Shown here: positions 10,678-22,498 of the stretch, in pieces
Numbering within the stretch: position 1 is the stretch's first letter
How the letters are laid out: every line of letters starts with the position of its first letter
Assembly (NCBI RefSeq): GCF_025399195.1
Contig: NW_026252111.1
Location: 186,001 to 250,000, forward strand
Reading direction: 5' to 3'
Source of the DNA: Umbelopsis ramanniana AG
Lineage: Eukaryota; Mucoromycota; Umbelopsidomycetes; Umbelopsidales; Umbelopsidaceae
Length of the DNA: 64,000 bases
Notes under the pieces: model-generated
What the model saw: only the letters and a program-made list of their open reading frames with translations
What the model was told of the DNA's origin: nothing
Databases searched by the model: none
Program-made: the position numbers and the translations under genes

Positions 10678-11942
10678 TCATTTGATTACATTGTCGGGTG
10701 ACTTTTTATTGTTTGCCGATAGCATAGCTCCATTCACAGCTAGTTGGTCAGCCTGTACATTGCCATCAACTCCCTGGTGACCTCGAACATGTTTCTAAGA
10801 AGGTTATGTTGAATAAAAATCATTTTGAATAACGTGGTACTTGCTTATGGGGCTTTTGCTTACCAGTACCACCATTCCAGGTCGGGTGTCTATTAGGTGG
10901 AACAGCCTCCTAAACAAATCCTCATTTTGTATATCTTTGTTACTAGATGTTTTCCACTTATTCTTCTCCCATGCTTTTCGCCAGAATTTGACCGCTAACA
11001 ACGATGTAGAAGCGCTTGTCAGTAGGTAGGTCCATTGCTTAGATTTTTAATTGAAAGGGTGATCATTCTTACCATTTACAGTATACATACTGTCTGTGCA
11101 GATATTTAACCGACTTTTATCATTCCCACATGTCTCGATCGCTCGGATTACAGCCTAGCATTTACCGTTATTAGCTATTCATAGCTGTCAACAAATTGTT
11201 AACTGGTCATACCTGAATCTCAGCTCTTTGATTAGTTGGTTTTCCTTCCAATGGCTCGCTTAAGTTCCTACGATGACAATGGTCAGTAAATCCCTGAACT
11301 ATTATTTGCCTCGCTTGATGCCCGTCTTTGCTCATACCTTTTGTCATTAGGTCCCCAATACACACCAATACCAGCATACGCCTTGCTAGTTCCATTCCCT
11401 GACGCAGCTCCATCAGTATAAACTATCATGCCTTCGTCCTGCTTTAAACCATTCTTAAATATCTCAACGTTAGGAATGACTATTGAAAATCCCGACAATT
11501 ACCTTCAATGCTACTTTTTCTTCACGTTCCGTTTTGGTTTCTATCTTCGATCCAGCAATGCCAATTTTCGTATCCCCCTTTCATACACAATTAAAAAATG
11601 CAGATGAAATACGCTTGTCGTCATCAAAGGAACTTACAGATGTATCTTTAGAGGTGCCAGCGAAATTAGTGGTGGTTGCATGCTTACGGGATGTACTACT
11701 GTTCCCTTTTGACTCGGTTGCTGAGAGGAAGTCGTCGGCTTCCTGCTTTGAAACAAACTTTTTGTATCTAGAATTAGGGTACCCTATCACTTGCTTTTCG
11801 CAGTCGGACCTAAAGTTGCATGTTTAAAGAGTGTATAATTCACCAGTGCCCAATTCAGAACATTGTCTTACCATTGAGTGTAAATGCCGGGTTTTTTACC
11901 AACACGCACAGCATAGTAGTACGTTCTTGCAGCTTTTGGCAT
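10678..11942 (-). CDS. RNH1: ribonuclease H1
   Basis: Minus-strand exons 11872-11942, 11638-11809, 11526-11577, 11338-11479, 11213-11267, 11073-11154, 10864-10994 and 10678-10794 sum to 822 nt, 273 aa. The N-terminal hybrid-binding domain is clear (YYYAVRVGKKPGIYTQW, GYPNSRYKKF). The RNase HI fold follows with catalytic residues in MIVYTDGAASGNG (Asp), NQRAEIQ (Glu), ICTDSMYTV (Asp) and HVRGHQG...QAD (His, Asp). It cleaves RNA in RNA/DNA hybrids in nucleus and mitochondria. The linker intron at 11480-11525 is only 46 bp with a GTGAAG donor; it was chosen because no other donor gives the right phase. The gene is head-to-head with the DUF4211 gene, 164 bp between starts. Confidence 0.9.
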
Positions 11943-12106
11943 TGCAGAAGTTAAGTGTGGTGACGTAGAATATATGTATTTGAACAGTATGAAGAATGTA
12001 TACAGCTAGGAATGAATTGTAGGCCACGTCGCGAGTAAATTTCCTTGCTCGATTTTTTTTTTGGTACCCTTTTTTGACAGTTTTCGCCGCGTCGTTTCGG
12101 GTTGTG

Positions 12107-14573
12107 ATGCAAACCTCCAAAATCACACAGTTTTTCAAAAAGGTCCCGTCCAAGGATTCCGATGCTGCAAGAGAGACATCGGGAGCTAATTCGATTAGGG
12201 ATTCAACAGCATTGCTAAGTGTCAACCACAACACTTCCGAGGCAGAGGTATCTCTGTCACAGTCAGCTTTATCACCGCAGGCACGAGATAAAAGCAATGC
12301 TGCGCAAGCTATTTTGATTGAATCAGATACCAGCGAAGACGAAGAAAAGTTGGTAAGTGTTACCAAATGGTGAAAATGATTACTGAGACAATTTGGATAA
12401 CCAATTCTGTTGTTAAGAAGCAAGGGGCTAATCCATTACATAAAAAGAACGCCAATCGCTCCAAAGCAATCATACTTGATGAAGAAACTGACAGTGAAAC
12501 TACTATGGAGAATCTGAGTATTCGATCGCCACAAAAAAGGAGGAGGTTAATATTGGACGATGACGACGAGGATGCGTCTGCTGGCGATATTGGTGCTTCT
12601 ACAAAAACAGCTGAGGAAGCGCAAGATAGCTTGTCGCATGGAGAGGATCAGGTCACAGAAAGTGGAGGTGAGGGTTGCAGTACGTAGAAAGCAGTGAAGT
12701 GGAAGCCATTACATGCATATCTCTAACTATACGTAATTCAAGTGAATATACCCTCTAAACGTCGACTCGTACGCAAACGCAGTGAGACACAGCATCGTGA
12801 GGAAGATTACGATAATGCAGCCATTTGTCTTGATATTTTCTCAGATAGCCAGAAAAGCTCTGATGAAGAAGAAATACAGCTGACACGAAAGACGAGGAAA
12901 AAAAATGTGATAAGAGACAATGAAGAAGATGAAAGTGATGAAGAAGATTGGGATGTTGACAAATCGGGTAAGCACTAAAACAGGACTGTCAAAAGATAAT
13001 GACTTTAACACAGTAAACAACGTTTTACATTTAATATTATAGCCATATTAGAAGAGCGGACAAGGATTAAGAAACAATCTCGATATAGTGAAATGCTGGC
13101 TGTCAGGAAAGGTACGTTGTTTGATCGTAATGTGTTATAGTCGCGCTCCAAAAGTGACTAATGTACACATTGTTTATCAAGCTGGAAAACAACGAATGAA
13201 TGAATATAGTAACGATATACCCGTGGGGCCATTAGATCGCTTCACATTTACACCACATCAATCGGGAGCAGCTCCGAATGAAGAAGACTTTCTCAACGAT
13301 ACGGATGATGACCATGAACACGTTGAAAGTCAAAATCATGATACTGAAGACGACGACGGATTTGTGGTTGCAGATGATATCATTGATGGTGTACACATCG
13401 CTTTATCGCAACAAGAAACGCATGAACTTCCAGGTACAGGCATCTCGGTGTACACTTTCAGGTCAAAGATATCGGACTTACGCATGTGTATCTAGATGAG
13501 TTCTCAACGAGGTATCAAAACAACACGGAAGGCTACTTTCATGTCTACTTTGAGTACCTGATGTACTGCATCGTCGACCCCGCATACGGTCACGCTGATA
13601 ATATTGGTAAGAACCCCTGCAAACCTCCTTAGTAACGACAATGTGGCAAGGCGGCGGCGCTGAACCGCGACCTTTTTTGTTTCAGATACACGGTTCAAAG
13701 TAGCCATCAGCGCCGTAAATCGGCTGATAGACACCTGCAAGGATAAGGTTCACAGCCCTGTGTGGAAAAAGCATTTTACAGTACGTATTGGTGTTGTTTC
13801 CATCATTATTTGTGTTGAAATGAGCTTAGTAACCCCTTGCTTCAGGAAGATCTCGAAGCCTGGCCGTCAGCGGATTGGAAGCCGATTTACCAACCCAACC
13901 ACGACTGTGACGCTTGCATGATTTTAGGTAAAGGATCAACATCCTCTCTGACTCTGTTTGGCTCTCGTTATGATGAGCATTGCTTTCCGGTATGTTTTGC
14001 GATGTTGGAACCAAAAATACATTTGGGATATACAAAATGTCTCACTCTAGCGTGTCACAGATCCAGTATGAGGAGCCGGTCCAGTCATCTGCTAACCTGG
14101 AGAATGTAGACTCTCCAAACATCAACCACTGGCTTGGCTATCAGAAAGACCGACCACGAAAAGATCGTTATTGGGTAGGAAGCACTTGCTTCAATCGGGC
14201 AAGAATTTACCATGCATTGGTGCATTTGAAGTTTGATTTGTGCACAGAAATAAGAGAGTTTGTCCGTTCCGTTAGCAACGACTACGGTAGCCAGGCGAGT
14301 CAGTCTTCGCAACACCGGAATATTGACAATCTAGTAGATATTATGGTGGAAACGAGGCTAACAGACAAGGTAAATGCGATGTTCCTACTCTACTTTATTT
14401 TTTCTTGCGTTACATGTCAACGTTTTGATCAAGTTTTAACGGAGATACTAATGTAACAATGGGATGGTTAGTTATGGTCTCTTGCTAAGGAACGAGTCAA
14501 CGACGCCCTCCATCTTCGAAGTGATAGAGCCTTTAAGAGAGGAATGGATGTGTCTTCCTTCTTTAAAGACTAG
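12107..14573 (+). CDS. DUF4211 protein with PCNA-box-like N-terminus
   Basis: Exons: 12107-12352, 12418-12667, 12743-12967, 13043-13111, 13182-13390, 13462-13606, 13686-13780, 13846-13989, 14061-14369 and 14472-14573 (TAG). Residues 3-10 (TSKITQFF) fit a PCNA-interacting motif with Thr in place of Gln. A long acidic, Lys-rich disordered part follows with nuclear-signal-like clusters (KKRRRLILDDD, SKRRLVRKRS). The C-terminal half is DUF4211: GFVVADDI, FEYLMYCIVDPAYG, DWKPIYQPNHDCDACMI, YWVGSTCFNRARIYHALVHLKF. The domain occurs in animal CCDC82, QSER1 and PRR12; its molecular role is not known. A nuclear, replication- or chromatin-linked role is inferred. The intron at 13391-13461 is the least certain boundary. 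Confidence 0.85.
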
Positions 14574-15187
14574 TAGCTCCCTTCGTAGCAACCGACCTTT
14601 ATGATACGTAACTAGAAAAATGATTTCATTCATGCTGCAATCGGTCGGCGGGACACAGACCTCGAACCCTCATTGGGGCGCAAAGCGGAGTAGTTAGGCT
14701 GGTGTTGCGTTGTATCACACCCGATACCTTTTCGGTCATGGTCCAGCACTGAGGTGTTTTTCAAATAGTTCTTGCTCATTTTACAAATATTAATAAGCAA
14801 GCATCCTCCATCTGTACAATACATCTTGAAAGAACGTGTCTATCCACGATGATCGTGCTGTATATAAGTAAAGTTTATGTGTTTTTCGTAGGTGGTGGGT
14901 GCTCGGATGGCTCGGCAGTGTCGCTTGTTGTCGATAGCCTTTTAAGGTGTTGTTCCTGTCATTTTTGGTGCCTATGTGGGTATTTGTTGATGGTGCCGCA
15001 AAACCTGCGAAACGGGCGAGTCATTTTTCCCATCTATCGATCGAATATATAATCCGTTTTGCAAGTCTTTCATAGCACGCCTTTCTCTGCTCTTGTTCTT
15101 TCCCCTTTGTTCATATCCACCAACCCTGTTTATTATCATCCATTCCCTTCAGTATTCTAATTCGCCTCACGTAGCACTCACTCACTT
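14574..15187. other. intergenic, upstream of the Sel1 gene
   Basis: 614 bp with no supported gene. TATATAA at 15046-15052 lies about 136 bp upstream of the next ATG. From 15060 on the sequence is pyrimidine-rich, as expected for a leader. A segment around 14640-14730 has a TTCGA-like loop on the minus strand but does not fold as a tRNA. Confidence 0.5.
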
Positions 15188-18100
15188 ATGGGCAATCAGA
15201 GCAGTAAACAACGACCGCAAGTCGAGAGCAGCAAGAAAAAGCTCCCTGGCAAAAAGATAGCTCTATCGGCTGTTTCGCGATTTTTACCAAAAAACAAGAA
15301 AGAGCCACGGCCCCCTTCCAGTCATTCTCATCGAGCTGATGCGCCGGTTAATACTGCGCCAACAGCTATAACCACGGAAGTTGTGGCGGCCCCTCCTTCA
15401 CCTGCTCCACAGCCTGCACAACGAAATACCATACTACAGCCTTTAAACCGACGGAGGCAGAGAGCAACGCCTGTGCGAACGCCAAGAATCAGTAATGCTT
15501 CAACCAGCGCTACTTCGGCTATTAGTAGTACAAACGCTAGTGCCTTCTCTGGCTTATTTTCACAAATCGATGTTACGTCTTCCATCGCCACCGAGTCTAG
15601 CTTCTCACGACAGTCCATGATGGACGACGATGATAAGGTAGCGTCTCCCCCACCTTACACATCACTAAATTCCCACCGAAGGAGCTACCTGCAAGTGGTT
15701 CGACCTCATTCTTCACTTATGGAGAGCAGCATGATTCTTGACTCTTCTGTCATGCTGAGCTCAAGTATATCGGCTTCCACTACATTTAGCTCAGAAGCTT
15801 TGCAAGACGCTGCAATGTATTCCAGTCAAACATCGGCAAGTGAGATGGAAGACCAAGATATCACAATCGAGTCATCCCACCAGCCAATTACACGGCATCG
15901 TTTGTACAGCCTACTACAAATAGCACAGGCCAAGGTCAAAGCACAAGAGCGGCACGCGCAATCTTCCAGCTCGGCTTCATCCTCCGATAACGTGACACAA
16001 GCGCCCAGTGCCATTCTTCAGGAAGCCTTTGAGCAAGCCCAAATAGTCAATGATCCACATGACTATGCTGAAGTCTATGCTGCAGTCTCTATCTTTGCTC
16101 AAGATACTGAGAACCCGTCTGCTCTTGTCTGGGTTGCACAATGTCACCTCAACGGATGGGGAGTTCCGCGTAATGCTGCCCTCGGCTTCCAACAACTAAG
16201 TGATTTAGCCGCTCAAGAAGTCTCTGAAGCATATTATCATCTCGCCTCATGCTACGCTGATGGCATTGGTATCACCGCCGACAAGGCCAAGGCTTTCGCA
16301 TGGTTTGAAAAGGCTTCTATTGCAGGAAACACGCTGGCTCAATATCGAACGGGTGCTATGCTTGCTCAAGGTGTCGGCGTCAAACAAGACGACATCAAGG
16401 CATTTGACTGGTTCAAGAAGAGTGCCGATGCTGGCAACAAGTAAGTGACAAAATACATTGTAAATATTTTTATTTATTTCGCATCTAATATTTTGCTCCA
16501 TTAGATATGGTCAATACCTAGTTGGTTTACATTATGAGCAGGGCCTGACTGTCGCCGAAGACCCTGAAAAGTCGAAAGAGTACTACCTTAAGAGTGCCAT
16601 GCAAGATTTCCCTGATGCCCAGTCTTCTCTAGGCATTCGTTTGGCTGACGATGGAAATCACACCGATGCAATCGTTTGGCTTGAAAAAGCTGTTCAGAAC
16701 GTAAGCTTTCTTTTCGCCACCTTTTTTACATAATAACTGCGTTCAATGTATGCTAATGCATCTGAATCATTACAGGATAGCACACCCGCGCTACTCAAGC
16801 TAGGCATGATGTATGAAGAAGGCCATGGTGTTAACCGAAATTATGAAGTTGCCTTAGTTCACTACAAGGCAGCTGCCAACCGTGATGATCCAGTAGCACA
16901 ATACCTACTTGGTTTAAATTACCGAATGGGTGATCTCGGCTTGGAACAAAACTACTCAGAAGCTTTGAAATACCTCCAGAAATCGGCTGAAGCTGGCTTC
17001 CCATCGGCTCAACGTGTCCTTGGCCTAATGTACTCTGAAGGAGTTGGCTGTACGCAAGACCATAGCACCGCATTCAGCTGGTTCCAAAAAGCTGCTGCCA
17101 AGAACGATGTCAGATCCATAGGTCTTTTGGGCAATTGCTACGAAAAGGGTCATGGTGTCGAACAAGATTACGGACGCGCTTTGGAATATTATGAACAGGC
17201 TGCTGAAGCTGGTTCTGATATGGCTGAATACTCTATGGGTCAACTTCTTCACATGCTCAAACGATTCAACGAGGCTTTCCGATGGTACCAGAAGGCAGCT
17301 AAACATGAACGACAAAGCGCAAGACTTATGGTCGCCCGCTATATGCTCCATGGTTGGGGTGATGCTCCGCATAACCCTGAAGCCGCCTTTAGTCAACTCA
17401 AGGATTTGGCTGACAAGGAAGACTTCTCTAGTGCATTTTTCTGGGTGGCTGCCTGTTATGAAGAAGGTGGAGGTGTAGCCAAGGACCTCGCAAAGGCTTA
17501 CCTTTACTATCTCAAAAGTGCAAATGCCGGTGATGTAGATGGAGAATTCCAGGTATTTATTTTTTTAAAATGAACCATCATTACACGGGACTAGTATTAA
17601 CCACACTCCACTGTTCTTTGCATTAGGTTGCGCTGATGCTTTCCAATGGCCATGGTGTTCAAGAAAATCGCAAAGACGCATTTGAATGGTATACCAAGGC
17701 AGCCGCCAAGGGTCACAAGACTGCGCAATTTTCGTTGGGACTTTTTTACTCCAAGGGACTGGAAGGGATACCCCAAGACCTTTCCAAGGCTCAGGTTCTC
17801 TTTGAAAAAGCCGCTAAACAGGATCTCCCTGTGGCCATCAATGCACTTTCCAAGTTGTTAATCAAGCAGAAAAAGTTTCAGCAGGCTATCCCATGGTTGC
17901 AGAAAGGTGCCGACTTTGGTGATATTACCTCCATGCGCGAGCTAGCTATTCTATACGGCAAAGGCAAGGGGGTGCAGCAAGACAAATCTGCTGCGTTCAA
18001 ACTTCTCCAAACGTGTGCCAAAGCCAAAGATACGCATGCTTTGTTCATGCTCGGTACATACTATCACGAAGGATCACAAGTGGAACAAGATTTGGACAAG

Positions 18101-20175
18101 GCTTTGGAACTTTATAAGCTTGCTGCAGCTCAAGGATCATCACTGTAAGTACTAAACATTATAGTTCACGTTGCTTACAACTTTGTTTACTGACATGCAC
18201 CACCTCTGTATAGTGCCATATATGGTATTGCCCAGATATGCCATAGTCAAGAGCGTTTTGCTGAAGCCTATCCGTTTTATCGAAAGGCTGCTGTGGATGA
18301 AGCACTGAAAAACACAGAGATCAGTCGAACTGCTCGTTTTATGGTAGCTCGCTATGTTACAAGTCTCTACAGTGCAGCAGCTACCAACGACCCTGACTCC
18401 GTTACCAAAGCTGAAGCATTCACTATACTTTTGAACCTCGCCGAGCGTGAACAGTATCACGCCGCCTACTTCTGGGTGGCCGATTGCTACGAACGTGGCC
18501 TTGGTGTCTCCAAGAGTGTAGAGGATGCACTACAATGGTTTCAACTTGCTGCTGATCAATGCCTAGACATGACAGTGGAAGCTGAGAGGCGCATTGCACG
18601 TTTGCAAGCCGTTCCTACTCGTGGCGATGATCTGGAATGTATCCCTGAAGAGAGTGAAGAAGGCGAGTCTGATGCCGGTATGTAATCGAACCCCAGAGTA
18701 TGCATGATGAATATTCAATATACTGACCTATTTTTTTGACCCTCATTCCTTTCATCAGGTTCTGAAGATTTGTCTGTCATTCCTGAAGATCGAAGACAAG
18801 ATTTGGAATGGCTCAAGTCCCAGGCTGACCAAGGCAATGCAGAAGCCATGTACCAATTGGCACGCAATTTCGCTGAATGTGGAGATGAAGACTCTGCATT
18901 TGAGTTCTTTGAGAAAGGTGCTGAAATGGATCACATCGATTCCATTCGAGAACTAGGCAAATGCTACCACCGCGGACGTGGGTGTGTTCGTGATATCTTG
19001 CATGCCGTTAAGCTGTACAAGACAGCAGCTGCAGGCAAAGACCACTTGGCGCTTACTCTACTTGGCCAAATCTACGAACGTGGCGTCGGTAATGTCGTTC
19101 CAAGAGATCCCGAAGCTGCATCTCAATGTTATTCTGCCGCCATGGAATACGGTAGTGTAAACGCCATCTACCTTGCAGCACAAATGCATCACACTAGGGG
19201 CGAGTACGGCACTGCCATCGAATTGTATAGAACGGCCGCTGATCAAGGAAATGTTATGGCCAACGTGATGTGTGCACGCTATACACTTACTGGATTAGGT
19301 GGAGTTGAAAAGGATCAAGAGAAGGCGTTCCAGGTACCTATGAACACATCATTTTTTGACCATCATGAGAAATTTTTTGCTAATGCTTCAAAACCCCCTT
19401 CGATCAGTCGCTACTCAAAATTGCCAAATCGGAATGTAGTGAAGCATTCAATTCTGTTGCTCAATGCTACGAGATGGGAATTGGAACAGAGCAAAACGAT
19501 GCACAAGCTTTAGAATGGTTCTTGAAGTCTGCTTCTGTCGTCAAGGATGCCAATGCCATGTATCACATCGGTCGCATGATCGAAGAAGGCAGAGGCACTG
19601 GACAAAGTGCAGCTGAGGCTCTCAACTGGTACCAGCTTGCCAATGAAACTGGTCGACACCGTTCTGCTCAGTACAAGATCGGAGTGTTCCATAAAGAAGG
19701 CTTGGGAGGACTCTCTCAAGATCTCGATGTCGCGCAACTGTACTTTAAAAAGGCGGCCGATCAAGGAGAAGAAAAAGCCATGCAGGAATTGGCTCAGCTG
19801 TTCTGGATGCAAAAATCTTATTCATTAGCCCTAGTTTACTATGAACAAGCAGCATCACTGGGGGTAATTGAAGCCAACTTCACCCTAGGAAAACTCTACC
19901 ATGCCGGTTTCAAGGTGGATGAGGCCACGATTGTGCCTCAAGATTATTCCAGCGCCTTTGCGTATTTCACCGACGCGTCCAATGAAGGCGATGCAACGTC
20001 TACGATTATCCTCGGTTCCTACTATCAACATGGATGGCATGTTCAGATTAATCGTGGCATTGCGCTTTCACTTTATGAAAAGGCAATTGAGCAAGGAGGT
20101 GGCACCTTAGCCCAGCTGGCTGTAGCCCAACTCAGGCGCAGCAGCAGCACCACCACCGACTTACCCGCCTTATGA
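15188..20175 (+). CDS. giant Sel1-repeat protein with N-myristoylation-type start
   Basis: Exons 15188-16440, 16505-16700, 16776-17552, 17627-18144, 18214-18677, 18759-19333 and 19408-20175 sum to 4551 nt, 1516 aa. It begins MGNQSSK, a good N-myristoylation context, followed by a polybasic stretch (KKKLPGKKIALSAVSRFLPKNKK), the usual two-part signal for plasma-membrane association. Residues about 40-280 are Ser/Thr/Pro-rich and disordered. From about 290 to the end run roughly thirty Sel1/TPR-like repeats (pattern A-x2-YxLG..Y..G.GV..D...A..W..KAA). Sel1 arrays are protein-binding scaffolds; fungal Skt5/Chs4 uses them to activate chitin synthase but has a C-terminal prenyl anchor. No catalytic motif is seen. 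A membrane scaffold role is inference. Confidence 0.92.
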
Positions 20176-21353
20176 CCTTGTTTATTTTAATTCTTTTTTT
20201 TTCATGTTTCCTTTATGTCGTATATTGATGTATTATCTGCTTTTTTGTTAGTTTCCTATGCTGTCTTTATTCACTATGCATTTATACCCCCTCCCTCATA
20301 TTCATGATCATATCTACAACCTATAAGCACACCACTCATTCTTACACACTTCTACATGCTTCTGTTTTATATACTGTATACGTAATGTTTTTTCATACAC
20401 TATGATTTTATAAAGTCTGCATCCGAATGCACAAAACAAATTCTTCGGGTTACAAGTTGATGAAAGCGCCAGGAGATGTATAAAAAGGGGGGTATTGAGG
20501 GTAAAGAAATGGAAAAAAATGATGACAATCTCACCCCCCATCCACCTCGATGTACTGTGCATGTGGTTTTCGCTGTCTACCAGGTAAGTAAAGGCGGTTC
20601 ATTTACTAAAACGGAACTTCGACAGCATAATGTCATCTTTGTAATATGGGCTAATTCGATATGTCCAGCCGGCACAAGGCCTCCTCTCCCTTAGCTCCCC
20701 AAAATAAAACAAACTGAAAAACATAGAAACCCTGCAGTGAGTCCAAGGATGAACCCATACAAGGTGGACGAAAGCTTATTGTCCATTTTGTCACGTTGCC
20801 TCTCAATCAATGCATTCGAAAGTATGACACAAATAATCATGATTTGTATATTACCCTGAGATGAATAGAAAAACCGCGTTCAGAGCCTGCAGCTTCCCAC
20901 ATATGCAAATGATTCTATTTTTTTTTTTGGTTTGTCCCTGGAATGATAAATAATGCTTTCGATACCGATCGAATCATAGAGCATTGCACTTTGATTCATT
21001 CATGGATAAAGAAGACAAGTTATTCATTCTGTAGATTCCCCCAGATACGGTGAATATAGCATTGTTGGGTTATATGGCAAATTAGTCGATTAGGAGTCTG
21101 TTAGTATGAAAGGATGCACAGAAGAGCGCGTGCGTCGAGCTAATTTGGGTTTCTTTCTTTCTTATAATACTCCTCATCTTTTCTACGCCATCACAGTAAA
21201 CTCCTTCCTATTAGAATATCACCCGCTTTATTCCTAGCCACTCCTTCCCAACATTTTCTTCTCTTTTGTTTCCTTTTTACATTGAAGCATCAAGTTAATT
21301 ATACGAAAGCCGAGTTTTTTTTTTTTAACCCGAGAAGCAAGCAAACCCCAAAA
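20176..21353. other. intergenic
   Basis: 1.18 kb without a supported gene. It contains the T-rich 3' region of the Sel1 gene and a pyrimidine-rich leader (21170-21270) before the next ATG. Short open frames (for example 20476-20694) show no protein-like composition. No RNA gene or repeat was recognised. Confidence 0.5.
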
Positions 21354-22307
21354 ATGAAGTTCAATGGTATGAAGATCTTCAGTACTTTGACAAAGACCAA
21401 GGTAGCACCAACCCCAAGCGAGAAAAAGCAACGTTCGAAATCCGTCGATGTGACCAATGATTCGACTCTATCGTTGCCAGAAATCGCTCCACAATTCATT
21501 CCAGTCGCCATGTCTGGTCAAGACGAAGAGCATTTGGTGGTACGAGACTTAGAACCAGTGTGGAGTTACCAAGACCTGTCCAAAAAGGATAAATCCACAC
21601 GATTTGAGGAATACAATCAAGCTGTATTGGAAGATAGCTTCCATAAAGGCAACCCAAGTATGACGATTCAAGATGCCAACTTCCAGTACAGCTATGTGAC
21701 GATTCACTTGACCACCAATCCAAAAATGCGAAGAAGAAAGAGCGACAGCTATATGAGCGAACAGCGACGACAGAAGCAAGCACGTCTAAGTCAATGTCAT
21801 GCAAAGAATGAATTGGAACTAGGTGTCAATGTCCATAGGACTATTGTCCCTGTGTGGAGATTCTCGTACGGCAAACGCTGGATTCGATTTGATAATACCA
21901 ATCAAGTCCGATTGGAGCTTTCCATGAATCGATCCGAGAAGCTGAATTTGATTGACATGGCATTCCCCCACGATACCCTCAGCATTACCTTCAAGGGCAT
22001 CCCGGAAAGCGATGTCATTGGCACCATGGAAATACAGCACGCGCACGATGAGAAAGAAGGTGCCGACGAACCTGAAGCCAACGAAGCAGGTGAACAGGGT
22101 GAAGCTGGCGATGCTGTCGAAGCAGAAACGCCTATCTTCGCCGACATGAAGAATAGCCATAAGATCGAGTGGGACTACGACAAATTAATGACAGAGAAGG
22201 CCATGCCTGCCAAGAAAGAAGGTGGACTGTTTGAAATGCTACTGGATATGAGCTCAGATTCAGCTATTCACACCTTCTTGTGGCCACAAGCTATTGATAA
22301 ATCATAA
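21354..22307 (+). CDS. tandem WWE-like domain protein
   Basis: A single exon of 317 aa. Two consecutive segments fit the WWE pattern. The first, residues about 69-130, has VWSYQDL, then FEEYNQAVLEDSFHKGNPSM, then YSYVTIHLTTNPKMRRRK. The second, about 166-213, has PVWRFSYGKRWIRFDNTNQ, LELS, FPHDTLSITF. WWE modules bind iso-ADP-ribose or poly-ADP-ribose units and normally sit in E3 ligases or PARPs; no RING, HECT, DTX or PARP domain is present. The N-terminal 50 residues are basic and Ser/Thr-rich, the region near 230-265 is Glu/Ala-rich. The first ATG, at 21354, is used. The WWE call is by eye and needs profile search; the gene itself is solid. Confidence 0.82.
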   Translation: MKFNGMKIFSTLTKTKVAPTPSEKKQRSKSVDVTNDSTLSLPEIAPQFIPVAMSGQDEEHLVVRDLEPVWSYQDLSKKDKSTRFEEYNQAVLEDSFHKGNPSMTIQDANFQYSYVTIHLTTNPKMRRRKSDSYMSEQRRQKQARLSQCHAKNELELGVNVHRTIVPVWRFSYGKRWIRFDNTNQVRLELSMNRSEKLNLIDMAFPHDTLSITFKGIPESDVIGTMEIQHAHDEKEGADEPEANEAGEQGEAGDAVEAETPIFADMKNSHKIEWDYDKLMTEKAMPAKKEGGLFEMLLDMSSDSAIHTFLWPQAIDKS

Positions 22308-22498
22308 GCTGGAAAACTGAGCTTTAACATACAACGTGCATCCATCCCCACAACGATCATATCATTTCAACAACCACTTGCACTTTTTTTTTTTCATATA
22401 TTATATTTGATTTGCAGCCTTTTTCACTTTTACCCTCTCTGTTCCATTAATCTCGCTCCATTACCCTTCCCATTCCTTTACATATTAAAACTAATTTA

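Noticed and set aside
11480-11502. 23-bp intron with GTAATT donor in RNase H1
   Set aside because: Too short to splice and leaves the wrong frame.
14630-14735. tRNA-like segment on the minus strand with a GGTTCGAGG loop
   Set aside because: The T-stem does not pair and no acceptor stem can be drawn.
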